A stretch of 64,000 nucleotides of DNA, taken from Cynocephalus volans. Lineage: Eukaryota; Chordata; Mammalia; Dermoptera; Cynocephalidae. The stretch is from NCBI RefSeq assembly GCF_027409185.1, contig NC_084471.1, positions 6,974,535 through 7,038,534 on the forward strand, in the 5' to 3' direction. The notes under the pieces were generated by a model. That model saw nothing but the letters and a program-made list of their open reading frames with translations. It had not been told where the DNA came from and ran no database searches. Each line of letters begins with the position of its first letter. Position 1 is the stretch's first letter. Shown here piece after piece: positions 12,395 to 25,164 of the stretch. Both the position numbers and the translations under genes were made by a program.

Positions 12395-12965
12395 GAACAC
12401 CCACGTTAGGTTCTCACAACCAGCCTGAGGAGAGGAGCCCCTCGTCATCCCCATTTTACGGATGGGGAAGTTGAGTCCCAGAGAGGTGGGGTGACTCTCT
12501 CAAGGTCTCTGACCTAGTAAACGGCAGAGCTTGTACTGGAAACACATCTGTCCGTTTGCGAAGCCTGTGCCGGCTGCCCTGCCACAGAGTCACAAAGCCC
12601 AGCAGAGAAGCAGCTCCTGGAGCCAGGGGAGGTGCCAGCCCATCCAGAGCCCTTGTGCAATGCTTCCTAGCATGAGGGGGCCTCCTGAAAGAACACATGG
12701 CAGCTCGGGGCACGGACTGCAGCCAGACTGCCTGCTGGTTTCCGGCTGTGCAAGACTGGGCCAATTACTTCACCTCTTTGGGCCTCAGTGTGAAACGCAG
12801 ATAATCCGAGCACCCAGCCTCCCAGAGTTGTTATGAGGATTCAATCAGCTAATGATTAGAAGAGTTACTTCGCCCCACTGTGCCTCTATTTCTCAATCTG
12901 TAAAATGGGGATGGTAACAGAGCTGACTTCATAGGTTTATGGTGAGGATTAAAGTGCTCCCAGAG
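12395..12965. repeat. Three MIR SINEs in a row
   Basis: A minus copy at about 12395-12545 (CCCCATTTTACGGATGGGGA), then plus copies at about 12695-12850 (AATTACTTCACCTCTTTGGG) and 12860-12965 (CTGTAAAATGGGGATGGTAA). All are typical diverged MIR cores. Confidence 0.75.
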
Positions 12966-14600
12966 GACTCGGGACACAGGACGCACTCAGGGGCATCTGC
13001 CTTCATCTCTGCACCCTGGTCCATCCCCCACCACCAGACACCACTGCCTCCTGCCTCGGTGAACAGCCCGCTGCTGCTCTAACCCGCGCCTTGGCATACG
13101 CCTTTCCCCTGCTGGCAGAGGCCCTACTCCACACCTCCTGTCTCATTCAGGTCTCAGCTTCGACCACATCTCCTCCAAGAAGCCTTTCCTGCCTCCCTCC
13201 CATGGCCCCCTGTCGCTGCACTTCTCGCCATCCGCCCCACCTCCTGCTGACTTCCACTCCATTTCGTTTCATTCTGGCGGGTCCCACAAGGATGGACACC
13301 CCATGAGATCGGGGCTCTGTCTGGGTCTCAGAATGGCCCTGAGAGGAGTGCTCCCAGGCCCTTTCAGGGAACTGAAAGGCCAGCTCCTGTCTCCACACCC
13401 CTCGCCGGGCCAGCAACAGCTACCCCTCAACGCCGATCACAGGACAAGCCTCTGGCCTGAAGAGGCAGCTGTTCATGGCTTGGTGGCCCAGCTGGCCCAA
13501 GTCCTGGCATCTGGGTCACCATGGGCTGTAGGATCTGTTGCCAGACTTGGCAGTGCCCTGGAGCTGGCTGCCTGCAGAACTGGGCTGGCCAGAGGAGGAG
13601 GCTGGCAGAGGTTCAAAGGGGTCAGGAGACAGTTTGCACTTGGACATGGAGAAAGCGTTTTGTGTGCCCAGGTCCCAGGTGAACGGGGGTGGGGGCTGTG
13701 ACCCTGGCTGTGTGTACTCTGCGAGCTTTTGTTCCTGTCAGCCCTGTGAGGTCCTTACCCTGAGTTTTCATTAACTTCTCTCGTATTGCAGGAGAAAGAT
13801 TGAACTCTGTCAACATACCTGGGCAGACTTTTGTCATAGACCATTGTCTTCTATTTTGGTCCCATTCAGTCTTCTGGGGAGAATCATTTATCAGTCACTG
13901 TCTGCTCTGTGGCTCCAGTAGACTTTGTCCTGGGCCATTGTTCTCCAGCCCACTGAGTCCCCCGGGAATCATGACTCCTGCACCCCCACCTCCCCTTCCC
14001 CTGTGAGAGGGGTATAGGAGCATTTGTGCCCCAGTGGTGTAGGGACATCCCTGTCTCGTGATTCCTTTGTGCATTGCCCCTCCCAGCACATTAAAATAAC
14101 CTTTGTTACGCCTCTTTTTCCTGATAATATGTGTTTCTCAGTTGACTTCAGTGAACCTTCAGGGGTCTGAAGGGGAAGTCTTCCCTTGGCCCCTACACCT
14201 GGTTCCCTGTCTCCCCTGGGTGGCTTCGAGCACCTGCCTCCCCAGACTTGGGGTAGCGACCTCCAGCATCCTGGGCCTCAGCCAGAGGCCAGTGCTTCCC
14301 ATGTCCCTCCCCCAATAGGGGCCATTTCAGACCCCCACTCCTGTCCCTCCCCCTCGCTGGCTGCAGCGGGACCAGGTGGGGGCCGGCTGGGCTGGCCACT
14401 GCAGCAGAGGGGCAGGTGCTGATGGCCCTGGCTTGTTCTGAGCACTGGCCAAGCTGGTTATTTGCACCTCTCTCCCAGATGGGATAAGAGAGCTCTTGGG
14501 GGCTGGGACTGAATCCCATTTACCTAAAATTCCCCAGACTCTGGCCAGAGCAGGTGATCAGAATCTCTCTACACTGACAGGAATTTAAAAAGATTAAATG
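12966..14600. other. Intergenic, nothing identified
   Basis: G+C-rich unique sequence. No exon-like block with splice sites or known motif was recognised on either strand. Confidence 0.5.
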
Positions 14601-14619
14601 GCAAATAGCACACACCAGA

Positions 14620-14800
14620 GATTCTGCTAAGCGCTTTTCAAATATAGTTCTTTTCAATCCTGACCTATAAGCAACATCCTGTCATGTCCTCATTTACAGA
14701 TGGAGGAAACTGGGGTGTGTGATGTCCAGCAACTTAGCTGGGGCCACCAATGAGCAGCTGGTGAAATCAGGATGTGAGGTCAGGCTCCAGAAATGATGTG
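14620..14800 (-). repeat. MIR SINE
   Basis: Minus-orientation core CTCATTTACAGATGGAGGAA, then AGCAACTTAGCTGGGGCCAC and AGCTGGTGAAATCAGGATG. Confidence 0.65.
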
Positions 14801-15009
14801 CGAGACGTCATCTTCGGAGCAGACTTCAGTCCCGCTCAGTGGGCTTGAGGGCTGAGGCAGGGGCTCTGCCCCAGAAAACAGCGGGGGCATAGGGGCTCGC
14901 AAGGAAGAAAAGGTGGGGTCCAGAGGGCAAGGACGGGGCTTGGAGGGGACAAGCTGGAGCCGTGTGGCTGGAGGGAGAGGCTTATTTTTTAAACTTAAAA
15001 ATTGTTATG

Positions 15010-15060
15010 ACACACACACGTGCACACACACAGATACACACACACACACAGTCAAGTGCA
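15010..15060. repeat. CA microsatellite, imperfect
   Basis: ACACACACGTGCACACACAC followed by AGATACACACACACACACAG. It is interrupted and so probably only weakly variable. Confidence 0.85.
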
Positions 15061-18000
15061 CGTGTGTGATTGCACAGCTGGGCGAGTACTTTTGCAGGTG
15101 AACACCCGCGTATGCAGATCAAGCTATGGAGCATTTCTAGCACCCAGAAAGCCTTTGTGCCCCTCCCAGCCCGCTCCCCCAGCAGGAGAGAGTGGAAAGA
15201 CAGATGGAATGTGAGTGCAGGGCCTGCAACAGAGACCCAGGGACAGAAGGAGGGTCTTTGGGGCTTGGAGCAAGGCCGGCAGTGCCTGCTGTGCAGCTGG
15301 CTTTTCTCCACACCCTTAGGGAGCCTGCGGGGCCTCCAATGTTCCGTGGAGGCGAGCCCGTTTCTTCTGGGTGTGCTTCTGTGCAGGACTGACCTCCGGT
15401 GGCTGAGAGCATTTGGGTTACATTTGCTTTGGATTTAGGAGGGTTTACTAGAATACTTAAGAAAATGTTGACAGAATTAGAGGTGCGCAGGATGCTGGCC
15501 AGGTCAGGTTGACACAGAGAGGGTGAGAGACTTGCTGAGGGCTCCACAGCCCGCAGGTCTGAACTCCCAGCATCTTCACTTGCAGGCTCTTGCCCTTCCT
15601 CCTACCCACGAGGACACTCCAGAAATGAGCCTGCCCTTGGTTCAGCTGCTGGTTCTGGGCTGCTGCCCCAAAGAAGATGCTGCTGTTGGGATGGGCCATA
15701 CCTCTGGGCGCTTCCTGTGAGACATATCACCAGCACCATCAATCCTGGTGATGCCACCAACCAGGATGGTTTACCCACCTGAGCTCTGTGCTGCCTGCTC
15801 TCTCTGGCGGGTCACAGACAGCCCATCCCAAGACGGCAAAACCCAATCCCTGAAGTACCATGTGCACAGAAACAGCCTGCCCCCCCCGTGCTGCCCTCAC
15901 CCCGCTTTCCTCTCCCCGCCCGCTGGGTTCTCACTGTCCCCAGTCCTCCCTCCTCTGCCTGCTGATACCGTGTGAGCCGTCCTGCTATAGGGAACGGCAT
16001 GGGAGGCTGAGGAGTGCTACCCCTTGTCCTGCAGGCTACAAGGGGGTCCCATGTGTGTGTCATGGCTCCGTGGAAGTTCTTGTTTGTTCACCTTTGGTTG
16101 CTTGACAAGGCTTCCCAGAATTAACAGCCTAACCTTTGGGCTTAGTATGGCTTTGGGAAATTCCCTGGAGTTTCTCAAAGGGACATGTTAAAATACATCA
16201 AAATTAACTGGTTTATTTAAAAGATATTGTCAGTACTAAAGGTGTTTTTGATGCATGTTCCCGGTATGGGTTGGCTCCATTCAATTTTGTCATTAATTTT
16301 CCTTGTTAGTGATGTGTGCATGGACCCACTGTGGCTGTGGTCATGCTCTTGTACCTGTGGAATGAAGCTGTTATGTTAGGTTTCTATCCACATTCCCCCA
16401 GGGAGATGGTGGGTCCGAGTGCAGTGGTGCTTACAACTAATTGATCATCTACCAGTTAGAGATTTCTTTGTTTCTCCCACTCCCACAGTCTCACTTGATT
16501 TGCCAAGTACGTATTGTTTCCTTAGTAATAATAAGAATGATATATTGTGTTTTTGTTAGTTCGAGTAGGATCGTTTAACTTTTCACTTTGTTCCTTGTAC
16601 TGTTCCCAGAGTCAATTGGTAAAGAAATTAGAAAGTTTTACTATAAAGATGAATAACTGAAATAATAAAAATATATAATAAGGTTTTTGATATTAATAGA
16701 TTTTGTTTAAATTAGTTTATAGTATAATTGTTTTTAATAGTAGTATAAAATATAATAGAACATTATAATCAAGTTTCATTATGTGAAATCATGTTGTATA
16801 TATTGTGATTTTGGTCATAAATTAGAATAATAATTATAAACATAAGACATTAAATTGTTAAATATAAGTATAAGTAAGATTTTATAAGAATTTAGAATAT
16901 AAGTTTATGTGTAAGTTTAAAAGGTCAAGAATTGTGATTCAGACCAAAAGTCTGGCGCTCTTTAATGCCAAGCATGCTGCTATTGTATAGTTTCCTGGCC
17001 ACAAGCCACAGGCTTTGGGGTGAACTATTGATGCATGAGTGGGTGCTTTTATCACAGCATGAATGCTTTGGAACGTTCTGATTTTTCTTTTTCTATAGAG
17101 ATAAAATAATAAATGTTTTGATTAAAAGATAAATCATCATGTAAAAGATTAGGTAAAAACATATAAATAAAGCAAGATTCTTGTGGTCATTGTCCACACT
17201 TGCACTAGACATCTGTGGTCCATCTCTTTCTTTCCTCGCTGACGCCACACCACCTATTCAGGTCCAAAGAATCCTGCGGAGCTGGTCTCCGACATGCTGA
17301 ACCCTCCCGCAGCCTCCTAGGCCCAGCTCCAATGTTGTTTTTTCTCTGAAGCCTCTCGGGTGTGTCCCCGCTGAACACTCGGCCCCTGAAGTTCACATTT
17401 GCTCTGAGCTCACTCTGGCCTGCCTTCTGCCCCTATGGGGGGGTGTCTCCCCAGGAGCCGGTGGTAGGGGACTGTGCACCTCCCAGGAGGTGTCACTTTC
17501 CTCTTCTTTCTCGAGTTCTAGACCTGTGCCCTCTGATATGGTGGTCACTAGCCATTTGTGCCCCCGAACGCTTAAAATGTGGCTAGTGCACCGAGGAACT
17601 GACTTTAATGTATTTTAATTAATTAAAATTTAAATGTACAAACTAGTGTAAAGTATCCTTTGGTTAAACACAACTCTATTGTAGGATTACATTTCGCTTT
17701 AGCTGTTTAAAATTTAATGTCTGAATTGGGATGAGTTGTACGAGCAAAAGGTTTAAAAGGCTCAGAAAAAAAACGAATATAAAATATCTTATTAATACTT
17801 TCTTATATTGATTACAAGTTAACATGATAATGTTTTGGGTATATTGGGTTAAATAAAATGTATCATTGACAGTAATCTCACCTCTTTCTTTTTATCTTTT
17901 TAATGTGGCTGGGGAATTTCAGATAACATATGGTTTGCATTATATTTCTGCTGGACTGAGCTGCTCTAGAGTTTAGTTTAAAAATAAAAATAAAAAGCTG

Positions 18001-19580
18001 CCCAGGTGGAGAATGGAGGAGGCACGATGTGAGAGCAGACTCTGCAAAAAGGATCTGGGCGTTTAGGTGGCTGGAAACTCCCTGTAAGACGTGTGGGAAA
18101 GTAACCTAGGTGGTTCATTTTCAAGAATAGCTTCACAAGAGTTGCTTGACTTGTGGTGTGATAACCCCTGAAAGTGCACGTTCCAAAGGGTGAGTTCTCA
18201 GGATGGCGGCTGGTCCCCTCATTCTGTTTACTTCCTGGTTCCTCTTCCTCCTCAGGACCTCTGGCGGGCCTTTTTCACGGGCTTGTCCTGAGCCCACCCC
18301 TTTCCACCAAAGGGAAGGGTACAATAAATGCCTTATAAGGATGTAATAAAACTTAGGCGACATTCAGGAAGATTGTGCACCCCATAGTACTCAGACAGGG
18401 AGGCCTGGGGGAGGGACTCACACACTAGGGAATAAATTGCTCAGTGTAACCATTTTGGGTGTCTCTGTTCATCAGACACCCAGTCTTGCAAGACTGCCAT
18501 TAAAGTCTCACTTCACTGTACCTCGGGTTGCTGCGTCCATCCTTTGGCACTGAGTGGGTGAGGGCATCTCTCTCAAGGCTTACTGAAAGGCTAATGAGAT
18601 CCTAGGCCACATTAACAGAAGCTGAGTGTCTGCAATGAAGGAGGTGAAACTCATCACTGTGGCTATCCCAGAGGGTGGGGGTTTCTGTGCCAGGTCTGTC
18701 ATTTTAGGGTGCTACTGACTACTACCTAGGACAGGTTCAGAGGACCTACCTGGACATGGGCTGAGACTCAGTGGTACGAGGACCTGCTTAAGGCTGCCCT
18801 AGGCAGAGAGAACACATCTGTTCTGGGGCCTCAGAGGGCTGAGCTGGAACCAGCAGCAGTAGATGCAGGGAGGTGGCTTTTAGGAGTCAGTCCTGTTCCA
18901 TGGGAAAGCAGCTCCCTGTCAACAAAGGTCATTGAGCAAGGCTGGATGACCATGTGTGGTGGTCAGGGCACTTGAGAATGAATCTTACTAGTTCTCAGGC
19001 CCTTTGAGGTCTCAGGCTGTGCCTCTTTGAGGCCCGGCACAGCCATACCTGTGGGTGGAGTGGCCCGGGGCTGTGCCTGACATGGCCCAGTTCCTTCCCA
19101 GAGAGAGTCAGCTGTGGCCTCTAGTTACCCCTGCAGCTGGGGCTGGGTCCCACCCATGCTGGAGACAGCCTGGGGTTACCTGCCACCAGGTGGGTAAGTC
19201 AGTGCAGCCCATGCTCCTTGAGGCAAGGATGCTGTGGGATTGGCAAGGCCCAGTACCATCCGCCTCTGTGGGAGGGGAGGCCAGGCCGGCCTGTCCCGTG
19301 GGTGCCCACTGCTCCCGGTGCCCATAGGGCCAAGCTGACCTTCCTCCCAGATCAGGTGAAGGGTGAGTCTGTACCCGAGGGCAGCAGGCCCTCCCACCAC
19401 TGCCCCTGAAAATGGCCCATGCAGGCCGTGGGTCAAGTACTCAGTCCACAACACTCACTGAACTCCGCTTCTTCCAGGCACAGAGCCCCTTGAGGGTGGG
19501 GTCTTCCAGGCGTGGCCCCCACTCTCAAGGGGCTCTGTGAGCAGGCATGTGACATGTGCCACAGAATTAAGACAATCACA
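15061..19580. other. Intergenic; AT-rich 16.2-17.2 kb, possible LTR end at 18.2-18.55 kb
   Basis: 16190-17180 is markedly A+T rich with no identifiable element. Around 18300-18545, ACAATAAATGCC, ATTAAAGTCTCACTTCACTG and GGGTTGCTGCGTCCATC look like an ERV LTR 3' part, orientation plus. No gene is recognised. Confidence 0.4.
17525..17640. repeat. AT-rich interspersed element, partial copy
   Basis: GGTCACTAGCCATTTGTGCC, AAAATGTGGCTAGTGCACCG and TTTTAATTAATTAAAATTTA match, in inverted arrangement, the fuller copy at 52375-52545. The family is common in mammals; its name is not given because I am not certain of it. Confidence 0.6.
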
Positions 19581-19800
19581 CAGCAGTAACCACTGATGGT
19601 GTGCTACCCGTGGTGTGCCAGGTGCTGTCGCAAACCCCTTGCTGTGTTCGCCCATTTAATCCTCCCGCAGCCCTATGAAATAGGTAGTGTTATCCCCATT
19701 TGTTGGGGGGGCAAACTGAGGCACAGGCCAGTTCAATTACCCAAGGTCACCAGCCAAGAAGTGCTGGAGCCAGAATTGGAACCCACGCAGCCTTAATCAC
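19580..19800 (-). repeat. MIR/L2-type repeat
   Basis: GTGTGCCAGGTGCTG, TTTAATCCTCCCGCAGCCCT and CCCCATTTGTTGGGGGGGCA are the minus-orientation MIR core, ending CAGAATTGGAACCCACGC. Confidence 0.7.
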
Positions 19801-20544
19801 TAAAATCCAAGTGCACAGAGCTCTACAGTTTACAAAACACTTTTGAGTCTATTGGTCCTCCCCATCCTCAAAACAAATCTGTATCTCATGTAATCTTGAG
19901 GTCCTGCGAATAGCGTGCTACTCTCGTGCGTGTTTTAATTGTTTGAGGATGGTTAATACATGATACATGACAAAAGAAAAGGGTACAGAGGGGATTGCTC
20001 CTTGCACCCAATAAGTCCCCTGGTCCCTGCTGCCAGGGCAGCAGTGTCATAGCTCCCCGAGGTTCCTCCCAGAGATATTCCATCCTTATATTCCCATGAT
20101 GTATTGGCATCCTGTGGTCAGAGCTGCTGCCTGTGCAGTGCCCGGGAACTTGCTCTATGTGGAAAGTGGCCCTTGTCAGTGCATGTGGCTCTCCCACCAC
20201 TTTCAACAGCTGGCCAGCCTTCCACGGCCTGTTTGTGCCACCTTTGGTTCCATTCAGATTGGTTGACCTGTCCGATGGTTTTGGTCCATTCTTGTGGCTC
20301 ATTTTTGTTTGTAGTACTCTCTTTTTAAAATCTTTCCTGGTATAATCAGAGGTGTTATTTGCTTTGTATGTGTGTGTTTCTTCTTTTAATTTGGAGGGTC
20401 CATTGTCTCTATCAGTGAGGTCGGCAGGTGTTATCAACCCCGACAGGCTCAGAGAGTGGAAGTGACTTGCCTAAGGCGGCCCATCCTGGTGTTACAGAAG
20501 CTTAGTTCACCCGCTCACATGCAGTCCAGCTAATAAATCTGTGC

Positions 20545-20960
20545 GCCAAAATTTGCAGCAGGGAAGATTAGCATTTATTGGGGGGGGGGGCAACCAAGGA
20601 GAACAGGCCAGCCAATGCTGTAGAGACCTGAACTCCCTGAAGGCTTAGAATTATAAGCATTTGTAGGTAAAATTTGAAGGAAGGGGTCTCAGGGTCTTGC
20701 AGGATTCTGAAGGGCTTCTGGTGGAGTTGGCATAGCCGTTCCTGACTCCTTGGTTGATGTCTTCCTTGGCTTTTCAGGGCCGGGATAGTAGTGAGGCTGC
20801 GAAAAAAAGCTTGACATTTATGTAAAGAATTGTTATCTTACCCCATAACCAAGGTTCAAAATACCATATAACCGTGGGAAAAGAGAGAACTCAGAGAAAT
20901 GCGTGCGAAGCTAGCCTTTATGCTTATCTCATATTCTGCTAGACAAGCACAGTGCTAATC
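20545..20960 (-). mobile_element. ERV LTR, copy 1 of a three-copy family in this window
   Basis: Shares GATGTCTTCCTTGGCTTTTC, ACCCCATAACCAAGGTTC and ACTCAGAGAAATGCGTGC with LTRs at 31844-32452 and 57040-58255. All are minus oriented (polyadenylation region read in reverse near the left end). An 11-G run occurs at 20580-20590. Confidence 0.7.
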
Positions 20961-23900
20961 TGGCTTCAGCCAGCAAGTTTGCCTTGCAAACCTCCTCCAA
21001 GCCTGAGGCCTACTCCAGCCCTAGAGGAAAAGGATCAAATATGATAAAATATGGGGGAGAAGAGGTGTCATACTGCTGTTACATTGGGAGAGTGAGTCAG
21101 CACCCAGGTCAGGCATGACCTGCCCCCAGACTCCATTCAGTGCCTCCTTTCCAAGACCCAGACCAATAACAAGGCTGGGAAGGAGGGGGATGGAAGGACC
21201 CAGAAACCCCCTACGGGGGAGTCAGTCTTGGAAGAGCATTGGGTTTACACCTGTAAGAGTAGGGTGGCAGAGAGGAGTTCGGGGGAGGTCTGTGAGCAAG
21301 GGTCAAAAGCCACATTGTAGTTTGTGAGGGAGGACCAGTGTCAGGAAGAAAGCTGGTGGCTGCAGCTGGTAGAGTGGGAGGGGACAGGGCCAGGCATCTG
21401 GGGAGGAGGCAGCAGCAAGATGTCTGAGGAGGCCGCAGGAGAGGGCTTGGTGAGTGAGCTGTGAGTGGGCAAGGTGGGGGTGTGGCACAGTGGTGCTGGG
21501 ATTTCCAGCCTGGAACTGGAGGGAGAGGGTGGGTAGGGGTGATGTTGCCATAGGTGATGGAAAATTCCAGGTGGGAACTTCTGAGGCCAGGCTGGAGGTG
21601 TATAGCCAAGAGAGATAGGCAGATATGTGGGGAGCTGGGTGTGTGCTGGGAGATGGCAGCCTCTTCCAGAGAGAGGGGTGGAGAGAGGAGCCTGGGGCCG
21701 GGATCAGAATGTGCCCTCTGTGGGGCCTCACTCTGCCTGGGTCCTGTGTTTGACCCCAGCTCTCAGACCTGCTGGCCCACTCCTGCAGCCTATTCAATGG
21801 GAACTTGGTAGGTACCAGGCATCTGGCGGGGCACAAAGAAAGGGACCCTCAAAAGCACTCTGTGGTGGGGCTCTCCCAGTGGTCTCTGTTGGCCCCTCTG
21901 CAGCTCCCACACCCAGCCCACACAGGTGGCCCTGTCACAGACACACTGCCTCCTTATAAACAGATGGCCATTGGCCTTGACAGCTGGTGATGTTAGAGCC
22001 CTCTGTCCTGGCCCTTCCTCCTGCTGCACCCCAGGACCCTCCTGAGCCAGGCTCCCCATGGGGTACCCCACCACAGGGAGGGAAGTGTGGTGATGGTGCC
22101 AGCCCGGTCACCATCTCTCACCAACATGCACATTTTGCAAAGCTCTTGCCGCTTGGAGCCAGTGTTAGTGTTCCTCTCACAGAGGCAGAGACAGGCTCAG
22201 AGAGGGGTGGGGAGTGACCAGGCTGCTGAGCCACGTGACACGCCCTGGAAGCGGAGGCCCCGCCCTCTCCTTCCTGGAGCTTCAGGGCCTGGGTCCCAGA
22301 CGGACAGCCCCGTGGGAGGGCAGGGCTGACTGGCTGGGATCGGGAGCCCCGTGCCCCTGACATGGTCTAGGGCCGATTGCTGACCCCCGCACTTCCTGCC
22401 CTGACCCTTGCCTGGCCTTGTCCACCCGCACAGAGCCCCACCCCTCTCTCCAGCCTGCGCCGGCATTCCTTTCCTCCTCGCCCTCCGTGCTAAGCCCATG
22501 GGTCCCCTTGTCCAGCCCCTGGTGCTTTCCCACCACTGTGACCCGGCTCTAGAATGCCCTCCCTGAATCTCTGCCTCCCCGATTCCTCCCTTCCTTCAAT
22601 ACTCTCCCCAAACTCCTCCTCCAGGCAGCCTTCCCTGACATGCCCATGGTGAGGCCCCCTCCTGGGGACTCCTGCAGCCTGCGTGCCCTTCCAGGAGAGA
22701 GCACAGTGCGGGGAGGGGTGACAGTGTGTAGAGAGGAGGGGGCTCGCTCTGGGCTCAGCCTGGGCTTCCCCAAGAGACTGGTGGTTCCCTAAACCAGCAG
22801 CTCGGTGTCCAGGGCTGCCCTCCTCAGGATGAAGCCCAGCCTCCGCTCGGCTGCCCCTTCCTGTCCTCGCTGCCCAGTGCGCAGTCCTCTACCTGCTATG
22901 TTTTCCTGCCAGAACTTCCCCTTTGTTCCTACTTTTCTTACTGAAACAAATCAGGTGAAGGGTGTATTTTGTAATTCCTCTTAAATCCTTTTTGGATCAA
23001 GATAGGGTGTCATAGACAAAGGACGGGAAGAACACCTGACCTTGATGTTTTGATCTATAAAATGGGCCAGTTACTGTCCTCCCAGGGCCCCTAGCTCTGG
23101 CGTCCGCAGGTTCCCGGGAGCACTGTTCCCAGTGTCATGTCTTGGATGGGGGCTGGGGTTAGGCCGTGGCTCTTAGCCCCTCCTCAAGGTCGAGCTGAGG
23201 CACAGAGGTCAAGTCAGTGCCCAGCTCTGTGGAGGGAAGGTGGAAGCTGCACCTGGCATCCCAGGGGTGGGCGAGGCCAGGGGGTGGGAGCGAAGGCCAA
23301 AGGTCTGGGTCACTGCCATCAGAGGTCACCATGACAGCTTCAGGACAGCCAGCCTCCTCAATGTAGATCATCTGTCCCACTCACCTGAGCATTTTCCAGG
23401 CTCCCGGGGCACTGGCTAAACCAAGGCAGACACGGCTCAATGCTATGTGAATAGGGTCATCTGGGGCTTGACTGTTCCCTTTTGGAGCTGAGTCTTGGTG
23501 ACACCATGAAGAGCTGGTCTCCTCTATCCTTGGAGTTTGGGTCTGTGTTCCGGGGACAGGAGGGGTCAGGAGGCCTGGCACCCTGTCTTTGCTCAGCCCT
23601 AACCCACTGGCAAACCACTGGCATCCCTGGGCTGCTGTCCCCTCCTCTGTATAGGGATAATAACCCTGCTTCACAGGATTGGGAGGGTGACACGGAAAGT
23701 CTTTGCTCAGCCCCTGGCCCTCCCCACGGGGAGGTGCTGCCTTCCACCCTCGGTTACCTCTTGGGGAAATAAGGAGGCTGGACCCAGGTTCTGAAGGAGG
23801 CCTGGCGGGGAGGTCTCAGCTCCTTCCTCCCCTTGCCTTCTGCCAGGGCCTGTTTTTCTGTGCCTCCATCTGTCTCTACTCCCAGTCCGGGCTGTTTTCC

Positions 23901-24455
23901 TCTCTTTCTGCCCCGACCTCCCTGAGCAGCAGGGCCTGTGAACAGACCTGCTCAAATCCCATGTGTCCAGAATAACTGAAACTCCAGGTGTCTCATGGGC
24001 AATGCCTCTGAGCTGGTGGCCAGAAGCCTTTTCATAAACATTCCATGGGCAGTTGTTCTCCTGGGCTTGTTAGGGTGGGACTTGGGTCTGCTTTCTGATT
24101 CTGATGCCCACCTCTTGTGGAGTTGGGCAAGCGGGAGGGCATGCCCTCTGGGCCACGACCTGCCTGTTTTTCCTCATCTTAATCTAAACGTCTTGCTCAT
24201 TTCAGAAACACCTACTGTGCACCAGGCTCTCTGCTGGGCACCGGCTATGCAGAGGGGACTGGAATCTGTGACCGCACCATGGGAGTCTGTTTTAGGTCAG
24301 TGGAATGCTTTGTACACACAGACACAAGTATTTTTCTGGTGTTTGTTGTGACCAATGAATTGCTTACCATTTCCAAAGCATTACTGAATTCACAGCAGCT
24401 CTTGGCCATTCAGCATTTTCTCAATCAATGGTGTTAAAATGATAACTATTTTACT
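20961..24455. other. Intergenic, nothing identified beyond decayed repeats
   Basis: G+C-rich unique sequence with many short overlapping frames. No domain or exon signature was recognised. An L2-like phrase occurs at 24205-24250 (AACACCTACTGTGCACCAGG). Confidence 0.5.
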
Positions 24456-25010
24456 ATGGCACCCCACGGGCATTGTGTGTGTGTGTTAAGCAGGACCTTC
24501 ATTCTTGAAAAGGTTGAAATCCGATGTAATTCGATTTCCCCAACTTACAAGTAGGGGAACTGGGGCCCAGAGGGAGGTGAAGAAGCAGTCATGAGCAACT
24601 CCATCTTAGAATAGCAGCTGCCATTTTAGAATTAGGTTTCTGTTTCCCAGAAATGAAAGCTTTTACACGAAGTAGCTCTAGAAAGTCCCACCGAAAAGTC
24701 CCCAAGTGGGAGGGACGCGAGGCTAACTGCAAAATTAGCTTATGTACTCCTGGCTTGCTTGCGTTGCCTAAACTCATAGAACAATGAACCCACCCTCGCT
24801 AAGCCATTATAAAAGCTGAAGCAAAAACTGTTCGGGGCTGTACTCCCTGAGTTGGTATGTGTGGCCCCGGCTGTCGGTAAATAAATTTTTCCTTTTATCC
24901 ATCTCTAGTGGGATACATATTGTTTCTTTGTCGACGACCATAACAGAGGCAGTCACTTGCCCCAAGACTCAGTGGCAGAGTCCAGGACCTATATACCCTG
25001 GTATCCAGTT
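24455..25010 (-). repeat. MIR SINE split by an LTR insertion
   Basis: The left part ends ACTGGGGCCCAGAGGGAGG at 24577. The right part resumes GAGGCAGTCACTTGCCCCAA at 24946. The two join into a normal minus-strand MIR core when the LTR and one GAGG are removed. Confidence 0.75.
24578..24945 (+). mobile_element. Solo ERV1-type LTR with 4-bp target duplication
   Basis: 368 bp, TG...CA ends (TGAAGAAGCAGTCATGAG to ACGACCATAACA), flanked by GAGG at 24574-24577 and 24946-24949. TATA-like ATTATAAAAGC near 24806 and AATAAA near 24880 give plus orientation. No internal viral genes are present, so it is an LTR-LTR recombination product. Confidence 0.85.
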
Positions 25011-25164
25011 CTCAAATCCCTTGGTCTTGGGTCCTGGGCAGAAATGCTCTTGGGAAACCCTGGTGCATTAGGAATCAGGTGCAGCAAGAGAAATTGCAAG
25101 AGTAGTGCAAAAAAACCACAAAAACAAACAAAAAAACCCCACCCCAAACCAAAAAACCTTTTAC

